A stretch of 64,000 nucleotides of DNA. Origin: Dasyornis broadbenti. Lineage: Eukaryota; Chordata; Aves; Passeriformes; Dasyornithidae. The stretch lies in the NCBI GenBank assembly GCA_013397935.1, contig VZRN01001778.1:571486-635485 (forward strand). Reading direction: 5' to 3'. The notes beneath the pieces were generated by a model, which was not told the origin of the DNA, ran no database searches, and was given only the letters and a program-made list of their open reading frames with translations. Below, one piece after another: positions 45,301 through 56,900 of the stretch. Each line of letters opens with the position of its first letter. Within the stretch, counting starts at the first letter, position 1. A program made the translations under genes and the position numbers.

Positions 45301-48300
45301 TAAAAAATGATCACATGAGATTCTGTAGGAGTGATGCTTAGTGGTGAATAAAAGTATAATTCACAGCAAACAGAGAGTGTTAATGTAGGAGCTTGTGACA
45401 CCAGTTCATACCTGCATGATTCGTTTGAATTTGCCCCATACTTGCCCCTGTAGACAGGTCTGGCAAGAGTACAACTGACATTTCCATCAGTGTGTTGGCT
45501 TCAGCCTTTGCAAGCACAGAAGGATATTTAGAGATTAAAGCTCATTCACTTTCCTCAGAGCATCGGTCTACCTATCATCCTTCTTATCTCTTGGATGTTG
45601 AATTTGACTTGCCTTTACATTTGTATTGCTTGAGTGGCCTTGTGTTTTCCTGCTGAACTCCACCCATTTACACAACACTATTTTCAAGGACCTATCTATT
45701 CAGTGCTAATGAAGCTCCTCTGACTTGCATAAGTACTGCTCAGAAGTAACTTTGGCTGTCATTAGGATTAATTTTATCCTTTGAAATAGCTACTGTAATT
45801 TACTATTGATGAGTAAGTCAGAGGTGGCCAAATAATCAAGTGCTTGCAAATAGAATTAATTTAAAAACTGAAAACAGGATCAAAGGAAAAAGCAGCAAAG
45901 GTACAATCAATGCCTATCTCTCAACAGCTCTCTCTTTCCACACTCTTGTAAGTCATTTATTTTAAGCCATGTCTTTTAGGCTTCTTCATGAATACAAGAC
46001 ACAAATGCTGCAGTTCAGCAAACATTCCAGCCGATGCAACCCCACTAGTACCTAGAGGAAATGTACCTGATCTGATGGATAAGGAACAGTTCTCTGCCTA
46101 AAAAGATCCAAACTTATTAATTCTGTCTGGTTTTGTGACTGGGACATGCAGTTATCATGGAGTGTTATTCCCACTCTTAGGCTGATGGCTCCTGATTTTT
46201 GCTCATGATGGGACATTATTAAGGGTGTTACCCTCTTGCAGCCCAAAATTCAACTGGTCTTTGGTAGTGAGCAGTAGTCTAAATCCAGCGGCTGCTGTCA
46301 CAGTATTCCTCCTAATTTAAATACAGAAGGAAACAAATTTCACTGTTTGCAGCAACACTTGAAATGTTCGCTTCCTTTAGGCATGTTCTCACTAGTTTAA
46401 ATGTGCTTGTTACTGCAACCAGCTATGATGAGTTACTGCTCATGATAGTCACCTCAGATTTCATCCACCAATTGAGAGTGCGCAAGAGACTACAGCATAT
46501 CTGACGTTTGTAAGCAACGTCTTTCAGACTAGACAATTTTGTGGTCCTATTTTCTCACTTTTGTTTGGGGTGATGATGTTTCCAAATGCCCCTGGTCCTC
46601 ATAAGTCAATCAACGTGCTCTATAACTTGGCCTCAGGACCCTTAATGCCATAAGAAAAGATATTTTCTTGGAATCTAGGTGTCTCTGGGTTTGATCCATC
46701 AGCTAATGCGTTAGAGGGAGCTGAATTATGCTTCAGAGCTCTGATGGAGGATGTTTAGTGCTCTTTCTGCTGTGTTCCACTTGGTCATATGGTACTGAAT
46801 CACCAAACAGACATACTGCTGGTGCACGGAAAACAACAAATAGCAGGCACAATCTGGGCAGTGCATTACAGTGCAGACCATTCAGGAGCCTCAGGGGCTC
46901 CAGACTGGAGTTATAAAAAGAAATCTCCTTTGAAAATCATTGTAGAAAAACAATTATCAATGCTCCTTTTGTACCCAGTTGTTTTATTACATATTGGATG
47001 TGCATCTGTCTGGCAGCAAGTAGGACATATGGGCTATCTGAGGATGTTGAATACCTTGTTTGCTAGTAACAGAGCAGAAACCTGTTACACTAAAAGCTAT
47101 GGAGATAGGGGGAAAGAGAAATGCATTGCAGCATGATTTTTCTTTGGGGAAATAAACTGTTAGACCAATGTGCATGGCCCTGCCTGAACTTTTTCTATGT
47201 TTCTGTCAAGAAATGTAGTCCTGGATTTCTCTGAGGACTGCAGCATTCACCCAGGACTTTGGACACCTAGTAGTTTAAACATAACAGAGGAAAAAGAGCA
47301 CATCAATAGTATATTGATACGTTTTGGACGGACTTATGTCATTTCACATGCCATCTGCAACCACAGTAAAGGATGATATTTTTCTTAGAGGAAATAGAGA
47401 GAGCAGAGACAAACTTGCAGCAGCTCTAGGAGTGTGTGTGACACCAATGCTAATCTTACCTGTGCTTCTTGCAGTTTAGACACGCGCCTTTGATGTGTGC
47501 CATTGTCCAAGGTCCTACAGGTCACAGATTGAGTGTCTGTTACTGCTGTGTTATTTCATTGAAAGACTTACCCAAAATAACCCTATGGCTTGCAAGTAGC
47601 ATACTTTCCACAGAACCTGCTGATTGCAGAAAATTTAAAATATTAAAACTGAAGCTGACAGGTCAAAATCCAACATTAATCAGCTTTTGTTTGCTTAGTA
47701 CTATAGCCAGGGAAAGAGCCTTTACCTGAGGCTATCTTGTGAATTTTGCAGGCAGGAACATCCCATGAAACAATGTTTCTATAGGGAACCGTTTGTTCTG
47801 TTTCAGTTGGTAAAAAGAGCTGTGGTTTTGTTGAGACCTGTATTAAGATACTATATCCACGACAAGGAAATACATAATTACAAAATCTAAAGTTCTTTAT
47901 TATGACAGTCCATCATCATAATTATTAATATGTGTAAATTATGAATAAATATGTATTATTTCATTCAAGCAATAAATTTTGGGTTAAATTCACTGTGTTT
48001 GCTGACCATCAAAAAAATGTGGGTGTTTGGAGGGCTTTGCTGACTGCTAAGTGGGAAAGTGGTCAGAGAAATTGGCTAATCCCCTTCTCCTCTGGCTGTA
48101 CTTCCGTCTGCAGGGTGCATGGTGAAAACCTCTCAGAGATTATATAATTTTTACCAAGCACTGACTTTTCTAAAGCAATCAAAAATCCTGGCAATCATAC
48201 AGGGAAGAAACATGCACCACTGCCAAGGATACATCATATTTCTTCACTCCTCCTACAGCTTTTATTTCTGGGAAATGCTGTGTCTCTAGTGACAGGGCTC

Positions 48301-50360
48301 CTATCCAGCCACTGGGGGCTTTTTTCCCTGCAGTGATTCTTATTTCCTCTTCCTCAGGTCTAAGCTGCCTGAGCAGGCCCAGGGAATGGCTGATGCTCTC
48401 CTTCTCTGGGTAGTCTGCCCCTGTCAGCATTGCTCTTTGCAATGGTTTTCATCAGGAATTCTGGCACGCCATGGACTGGGCCACTGTAGGGCAGTCAGGA
48501 CATTAAAGGTGCCGCTCGCCCCACGTGCGTGGGGCTGGGCTGGTTGCTGGTTGGACTCGGAACTGGGAACAAAGCAGCAAAAAAGACTGGGTTCTGTCTC
48601 AGTAATGATTAACTGGAATATCCCTATCAATACTAACTGGAATTTTAACTGAATTCAGGTAATAACAACATTCTTATCTCTGGATAGGGATGTTTTGCAA
48701 CAGACTCTGCCGTGAGTTCTTTGACCGCAGGTGCCTGTCAGCTCAGGGGACAGCCCAGGCATTAATATTCAGTACAACTCACCCGCTGCTGAAAACAGCG
48801 AGTGATAGATGAATAATTTCCTATTCATTTTTAATTTACTGCATCAAGCTTTATCATGTCAAGTCATGAGCACAGTAACCTTTCCTGTGCTAATTGAAGA
48901 TTATGTCAGTGAAAAGAGTGAAAGGCAATTTTAGAAAGGCAGACTGGTATGTTTCTACTGAGGGACTGTATAGTTTTTGACATTGCAATTAAAAAGCAAT
49001 TACTTTTGCACTGCCACAATTTGTCATGCCTTACATGCCGAGATCAAAATCAGTCATCTCCCAATAAATTATCTCTGCTACTTTGAGATAATATTGTGAG
49101 ACTGTGAACACAAATAGTCCAAACTAAAAGGACATCAAATATTAAGTGTTTTTTCTCCTTTTCTTTAAAATGTAGATCATTTGTTTTTGGCTTCAGTGTT
49201 CAGTTATATCCCACAGTGCATGTGCTGTGCCTTCCATTTAGCTTACTTATGGACAACTCTGTTCTACTGGAGGACTGAGAAAAAAATGGCATAAACAGGA
49301 AAAATTTGTAGAATTATGGCCAAATGGAATGTGTGTGGCACTTGAGCTGGGAAATCAAAGGTGACTGTAGAACATCATCAGGTCTGCAGCTATGTTTCCG
49401 TGATTTTCTGTGCTACAACTTAGTATTCAGGTCAGGAAATAGCTCAGACATCAGCAAAGAGGTCTTTAAATTCCCAGGATTTTTGTTTTTCTCCTGGTAA
49501 ATTGAGATAGAGAAATGTTGATGCTATTGACAGCTTTTAGACTTTAAGGAAAGCTAATAAGTAAAGTTTGATACATATAATTTGTACTTGAAGGTATATT
49601 ACTGTGGAAAATTCCTTTTCTTAAGAAGGTCGGAGTGACAAAAGGTCTGGATTAGAAAAAAAAATCAGCTTGCTGTAGTTCTGTTAAACTAGAATGTTTG
49701 GGCTAATAATTAAAGGGAAAGGTTATTTTGTAATCAATTAACCATGGTCGAATGATAAGAATGTGTTCTGGTGTAAGTTTGAAAAAAAATCTTGCTTGCT
49801 GTAATGTGTTTATTGATGCCGTGGTGCTATGTTATGAAAAATAAAGCGTGGAATAGATCAAATGAAAGACAAACTTGAAAGAGAGGTTCCTTGAAACATC
49901 CCTGCAGCTGAGTATTTTGAACTACGAAGTCCATCCACTTCTGCTGGTTATTTATAACAACTGGGTTGGTTTTGCATAGTAGAGAACCGGTCTCTCAACT
50001 TTGCCCCAGCAAACTTGTGAATATTTTCTGTAATCATTTTATTATAACTCACTAGTGATAAATACAATAAAAGTAGGGACTGAATTTCAGTTTATCTGTG
50101 TCAGTCAACATGCTACAGGGAATAGAAGACGAATCTTCGCACTAAAAAATAACAAAGAATGGGAGAGTGTGAAGTAAAAAAGACACAGATTCTAGCAAAT
50201 GTATCATCCTGAAATGTTTGCAAAGGTTGATCTCTTTAATTCACCAGGAATAGAAAAGTGAAAAGTGTCTGGATTAAGAATTCCTATTAGGAGGAAAAGC
50301 CGCCTTTCCCCACAGGAGAAAGGAAGGATACAGAGGAAGTTGTTAACACCTGGGTATAAT
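39356..50360. other. Intergenic, 11 kb between convergent genes, nothing coding recognised
   Basis: Lies between the 3' ends of FGFBP1 and CD38. The longest open frame (43691-44101) has no recognisable domain and an unconvincing A/T-rich end. Visible items are an (ATT)n tract at 43408-43430, a doubled ggattcca at 40993-41009 and an E-box-centred near-palindrome at 48518-48535. No RNA gene seen. Confidence 0.45.
43408..43430. repeat. (ATT)n tract
   Basis: Short tgctattattatt repeat in the FGFBP1-CD38 intergenic region. Confidence 0.6.
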
Positions 50361-50492
50361 CACAGAATGATTCATAGAATGGCCTGAATTGGAAGGGACC
50401 TAAATGATCCTTTAGTTCCAACTCCCATGCCATGGGCAGGGACACCTTTCACAAGGCCAGGTTGCTCAGAGCTCTACCCAACCAGGCCAATG
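50361..50492 (-). mobile_element. CR1 LINE fragment, minus strand, 3' end only
   Basis: Starts cacagaatgattcatagaat and runs through ggcctgaattggaagggacc and catgccatgggcagggacac, the reverse complement of the last 130 nt of CR1. Confidence 0.88.
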
Positions 50493-51171
50493 TAGGCAAA
50501 CTATAAATTAATTTCCAGTAGTGGTGGTAGGCAATTACTGGAACAGCCCATGATGAAAAGTGAGCGCTTCACTGCCTCAGGTTATCAGAGAGCACGAGAC
50601 CAGGGCCACTCTGCAAAGGTTGCATTAGCCTAAAGCACAATTTGAGGACACAGTAGAGGCATGACATAGGATGAAACTAAAAAGCTGTGATATTCATAAG
50701 ATCAGTTTAGACATTACGATAACTCTTACGATCTTAAAATTGTAAAATATCAGCTTATCATGTCACCCATTCAGGCAGGAGATCTCAAATTTGAAGATTA
50801 AATCGTTTGCCCAGTGTTCCATAGCAAGTCTCTAGCAGCCATAGAAATTAACCTCTGTCTACGCAGTACATTCAATTCAGCCTCAGCTCAAACAAAAACG
50901 TAGTTGGTTAATGAAAAAAAGATTTAAACATCCCAGGACCTGCTTAAGCTTATCAAGCCACGTATTACTGTTTTACATCTCCACATGAACCAGTCCCACA
51001 TAGCGTGTATCAGCAATGTCTGATATTGCTCATGAAAGTTAGGAACATCTGATAAAAATTTTTGGAAACTCTACCTGTTTTCCTACTTCCTGTTTTAGTA
51101 GCATTTTTAGCATAAGGAATGAGTTATCTGTATTACAGTTTTATTTCTATTATTTGTTTCTAGACCACTTC

Positions 51172-51241
51172 TTAGAAGGGGTTGGAACTACATGATCTTC
51201 AAGGCCCCTCCCAACACAAACCATTCCATAATTATATGAAA
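51172..51241 (+). mobile_element. CR1 LINE fragment, plus strand, about 70 nt
   Basis: Contains ggttggaactacatgatctt and aaccattccataattatatg, the CR1 3' end with a decayed terminal repeat. Confidence 0.7.
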
Positions 51242-53844
51242 TCAAACATACGGCCAAGTGCTGGCTGTCAGGGAGAGCAAATCTTTCTCTATTTCATTTG
51301 TTTCCCATTAAGTTTATTGATTGAAGGCTCTGGTCAGGTTAAGGGCAGCAAAGACTGGGGGAGCAGCAATGCTGCTGTGATAGGGTCATAGAAGCAGCTT
51401 TTCCAGCTCTGTGGGATTCTGGGAGTGATAACATTGATCTCACCTTATCACACAGTAACTCAGATTCCTCTCGTGTTTCTGGGCAGCACTCTTTAGCAGA
51501 GTTTAATGTGACCCTGGGGCACAAGCCAGCCTATTTACCTTGAACAAATTATGAGTTAGCTTTGACAGACTAAAAGCATATTTTCAAAACCCAACCTTTT
51601 CCAAACTGTATTAAGAAACATTTATTCCACATAGAGGGGAAAATGCATAATTATTTTCCCTTTTATTTATTTTCTGTGACTTTGGGACACTTTATATTGG
51701 TTTGGGAGAGGTTTTGGGTTGATAAATCTTCAGCAGAGCAATAGGATTTGCAAGTATACTTGTCTTGTAGGGCATGCCTGCACGGCATTTCAGATGTGCG
51801 ATCATGCATAATAAAAATGTTTGTTGGAAATGAGCTTGCTCATGTTCTGCCATGTATGTGATCCAAGCAGCCCAGACTTGCCAGCCACCTGCATTACAAA
51901 GCCATCACTTACTCCAGCACAGCTGCCCATATTAATTGTGCATCTCAGCTTCCAAAAGCACAGTTTGCTTCTTAGCGTCTTACTACATAACCACTGGTAA
52001 GAACAATCATCTTTCTTAACTATTATGGCCAAGAACAATACATGTATATATATCTGTGTTCAAGATAAAGACTCTGGATGCTTCACTTCCAGCCACCTAC
52101 AAAGATAATGACTTCTCTGTATCAGATGGAGAGCACAGCCTGGGGAGGATGTGCTGTGTTTCTCTGCTTTCCTGGATGGTTGCATATAGCATATGCATAC
52201 CTTTAACAGATTTCTGAGCTGGTTTTAGGAAGTGGCCTACTATGGCGTTAGGAGAATCTTTCTTTCTTAAATTTTTGAGGTTATATACAACATGAAACTA
52301 AACTAACAACATTTGCCATCAGCAATTTTATTATAGATCTTGATTTTACAGCCAAAATTTTATATTGCAACAAAAGAAGTACAAAAGTGAGCATGAAGAC
52401 AAACTTTTGACTGATAGTCAGAAATAACTTGTTTGAAAGTATTGGTATACGTCTATGTTGATGCATCTAAGTAGTTACAGAACAGCTTGCAAATAAAAAT
52501 ACATTTCACTTAATGTAAACATTATGGGTGAGGTCTTGGGTTGGTCCAGCCAGGCTCAGTGCAGGCCTTCTATTGCTCTAACAGAGATGAGGTTTATCTA
52601 GAGATGCTCAAAATTACACCAGCTTGCTTTGCACTCTGGGTAGTCACTAAAACATGTGGCATTATAACCTTGTCCCTGTGGGATGCTGGAAACCCCGGTG
52701 TGCCCAAAGGCTTGGCAGCTGCTGGTTACAGAGCCACCTCAGCACCTAGGAGTGTATCTGTAGCAAAGCCTGCTCTGTTCTTAGTGCCAACGGCACTGCA
52801 CAGAGGCACTACAGCCATGGCCACAAGCTATATATCTGTTTTGCTATAAACACTGCACTTGAGACTGGTACAATAGAAATCAAAGGAAATCAGTGAAACC
52901 TGCTGTTTCAGTGCACTGTGGCGTGTCCTTGCTTGTGCATTATATACCTCAAGGCATCACCTTTCACTGCAGAAACTGAGGTCAAGAGAGACTCCTTATT
53001 GTGGCAACCATTTGATGTTTGTTTCTATTCCAGTGGATGGCCAAGTTGTGGCCTGAGGGACCTTTTATGAAAGTTGGAAAGCTGGTGTTTACTGCTATAT
53101 TAAGAACAAAATGTAATCTGACCAGCAATGATGCATCCAGCAGGATTTTAATGGAGCTGTCTGAGTCAGTCTCACTATTTTGTCTTCCAGCTGCACACTC
53201 AGCAGTTCTTATAGGTGCAGGCAACCCTCTGAGTGGTTTCTGATCTTTTCTTGGCTCATCTCAGTTGTCTTCCCATCAGCTGCTTACTGTGGCACCCATT
53301 AAAAGGCAAGGACCACTCTGCCTCTTCCATTGCTTGCTTTACCTGCTCAGAAGTGCCACAGTACCTGGTAAAGCCATGATTTATACTATGTGCTACTGGG
53401 CAATGTTTCCCTCTGAGGAATGTTTCACTGGGATGCAGGGAAAGTGTAGCATGCCCTGGTCATTTCCTACAAAGCCTTTCAGCAGGAAGAAAGACAAGTG
53501 CTGATCCGGGCAAGTTCTGCCTCTCCTGGAAAGTCTCTTTCTTCTCTGTGCATGTCCCAGGGCATCCCTGCTCTGTTCTTGTGGAGGGCTGCATAGGAGG
53601 GAGCAAACCAGGGCAGAGCCCCTGCCTTCAGTTGCTGATCACAGTGTATTTGTGTGCGTGTGTGTACAGTATCACACCTCAGGTATCATCTCCTGCTATT
53701 TGGCTGTTAGTATCACAGCAAGGATTTCTGGTTATGGACTCAGTGCACACCATTCTACTGTTATCACTCTTAGCTATGTAGCCACATCTTTTCCAGCCTT
53801 ACACATGAGTAATGAAATTCTTCAGTAGTGTGCAGGACTCTGTT
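51242..53844 (-). other. CD38: CD38 3'UTR and downstream region, limits uncertain
   Basis: On the minus strand the first AATAAA after the CD38 stop is at 52332-52327, about 1.5 kb downstream; an ATTAAA lies nearer, at 53152-53147. The 3'UTR therefore probably ends near 52,310 or 53,130. No other gene is visible here. Confidence 0.4.
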
Positions 53845-53926
53845 TCACGGAATTGCTGTGCTGTTGGTGCAAAGCCTGCAGTCTGTGTGGTCAGGGTTAT
53901 GCACACACTGGAGGAGCTGAACAGGT
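53845..53926 (-). CDS. CD38: CD38 exon 8, coding part, stop at 53847-53845
   Basis: Acceptor ttatttcag. PVQLLQCVHNPDHTDCRLC then TNSTAIP and TGA. It keeps the Cys287-Cys296 spacing of human CD38, but adds one further cysteine and an NST sequon in a tail about six residues longer. No GPI-type hydrophobic end. Confidence 0.94.
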
Positions 53927-56900
53927 CTGAAATAAGACACAAAACCAAACAAATATTTAATAATCACTTTGCAAATACAACAGAATAACTTTACCATTCC
54001 TGAATGCAATGTGAACGTCAAAGTGCATGTTACACCTGTGCTTATCAAGCAGATGTCTTTTCTTAGGGTAATTCTTTCTGATCTTGCTGCAGAAAGGTAA
54101 ATTCAGTGTTTTTAGGGACAAGGGCAAGTCAGTACAAAACAAAGTAGGCTCTGACCTCAAAGCATGTCAGCTATGCTGCAACATAAAAAATAATTACAAA
54201 AAAGAAGGAAGATTCCTTGCACAGACTGTGGAATTGCTGCCATGCTGGAAGTTCACCATCTGGCTTACTCATTGACAACCCCTACTGCTACAACAGAAAG
54301 CTGTTGCTATGAATGTCAGATATAATGAGATCTTTTCTAATGCATCCAGTGAAACCAGTTTTAGAGCTACTTCTGGAAGACACTGTTGGCATAGACAAAA
54401 GCAAAAGAAAATGGTCAGCATCAGTTGCTACACGGCATGAAAAACCAGATGCTCAGCTGATACAGACCCACATGGCTCTGTTTGCAATGACTGCAGGGGA
54501 GTGAAGCCAGCTTACACAGTCTATCCTGAAGTTTGGCTTTACCTGTAAATTTCTTATTTTATTATTGTTCTGCATATAAAATAGTAAAATTAATAGTCCA
54601 TGTTGCTCAACATAGATGTTTATGTATGTGTTAGTTGAGCTTTGACAAAAAGCCCTACTTGTTGCTGTGCCTTCAGAAGGGAGCTGTGAGACACAGCAGA
54701 GTGTGTCAGGTTCCTGCCTGTGCTCAGCCGCAAAGGCTCTAAGCTACCATAGATTTCCCCTTCCTGCCTCACTCCATAGTTTATTTCATCACGGGCTGAA
54801 ATAATCTGTACCTACTTACAGGTCCTGGGAGTATTGGTTAAAGGTTGCATTTACCCAAAGAGAAAGTAAACACATGATTTGGCAGATTTATGCACCTCAC
54901 CAGTGATAATTTTTTCACGAAGTGCAGAGCACTTATTAATCAGGTTCGGCAATTCCCAGACAGGAATATATTGCTTTGCCTTCAGAATTGAAGACCTATC
55001 ATTTGTCTCCTTTGCAGACCAATTTTTCCTTACTTAAACTATTGTCACAAGCTCAGAAGTTCATAGAAATGTATGTTTACTTCGGAAATGTTCTTATCCT
55101 AGTATGAGTCCTTGACACTGAAAAGCTGTTCCTGACAGATAAGATATGAGCAATATTGAATGTTTGCTGCTTTTCTAATGTCTCTAAAGAACAATTTTGC
55201 TCTGTGTGAAGGTCTCTGAACACACACAGAGGGATAAAGGGTCTCTGGTTTTGTATTTCCCCAGCAGGAAGATGGAGATTTCAGGCAAGTCAGGACTTGG
55301 GCTACTGTTTCCCAGACTCCTGTTTTTTGCTCCTGACAATGGTAAATTACAGTAATTAGTAATGCCTATTGTGTCTCATGCCTCACTGTCTGACAAAGCA
55401 GCAGGACAGAAAGCAAGCTCAAACTATGGTGAAGGAAGTAAGGCCCACCCTTGGCACCCTGTGTTATCTGTATGCAGCAGGGCGGAAAGCTGCCTGTTTA
55501 ATTCAGATTATTTTAGGTGAAAGCCCAGAACATGCTCAATGGGAAGTGTAGGGCAGAGAGTAAGCCCCACACCGAGCCAACACCAGGGCTGCAGACTGGT
55601 TGGAAGCCCCTGAGAAGGACCCAGCCACACTGGAGGGATGTCATGGCAGTAAGGAGGAAGTCTGCTCTAGCTTTCTGTAAGCCTGCCATATTAGTTTTAT
55701 GTTAGCAAAGTTACCACCAATAAGAGTGGATAATTACCTGTAATTGTCTTCACAGGTGATCTTAAAGTTTCGCTCTTCTAAGATGCTTATTAACCTCTTA
55801 ATGGAATGACCTGAGCAGGATTCACTGGAGAGAGAAGACTTCAATTACTTGTGTTCCTTGTATGTACAAAATGCTCACCTAAATTCCACACTGCTATGTC
55901 ACTGCTTTATTGTAGGTAAGATCTTTAAAAGCTTGTTTGCTAATGTGCTGTAAAGTCCATTGGGTTTGTGGAGCTTTGGCTACCATTGGGCATTTGCTGG
56001 TAGAAACTATGTAATGTTCAGCTGTGCCTCTTGCATGAGAGCTTTGTGGAGCAGGACATCTGTAGGAAATGACTCAGTCCCATTCACAGTTCAGGGTGCT
56101 CTAGAACTGCTCCATTGCTGCTGGTGGCTTCCATCCACAGCAGCACAAAATGAGGCTCATTGAAATCTGTTAAAGGACAAAAGGATCAAGTCCTCTGTGT
56201 GATGAGAAAAGGGAAATTTTGAAAGCCAAGAGCTAATTCCCAGGTAGGAAGCAAGACAGGAGGAAACACAGAAAACATGGGAGGAAGTTGGCTATGAGCA
56301 CCTCCTCTGCCTTTGACTCAATCTACAGCTGCTGCTGCTGCTCTATTTTGACAAGAGGCTGTTTCAACCAATTTGCATTGGTAGGACCCCTAACTTGTGT
56401 GTTTCTTTCCATCCAGATAAAGGTTTCACAAAGCATGTAGCACTCTCATACCTTCAAGATCTTTATCCCCGTGTTTAATTTACTTAAATCGCCCAAGGGC
56501 CCCAAAGTTCTAGTGAGAGGTTTGACAAATGTCATAGGCACAGACGGAGACACTGCAAAAGATTTGTTACCTCAGGGTAAAAATTATCTCCTCATCCAGA
56601 GTATAGGGCACACTTGCACTACTGGGGGCAAATCCAGTTCCTAACATATGACATTAGTGGAAAGCAAAGCCAGCTCTTTGTTCACTAGACTTGACAAGTT
56701 ATCAGTGATGCAAGATGGAATACAAATCAGAAGATAAAAGAAATACATACTATTGGGACTACCCGCCCTCTTTCTCCTTGGAAGTAAGTAGAAAATAAAA
56801 AGGAAATTGCCATGAACTTGTCACAGGAGGAGGATGTGTCCAGCAAGAGGGCTGGCAGGGCATTGTCTTGTTGAAGCTGTTAAGGGGGAATATGATGGCT

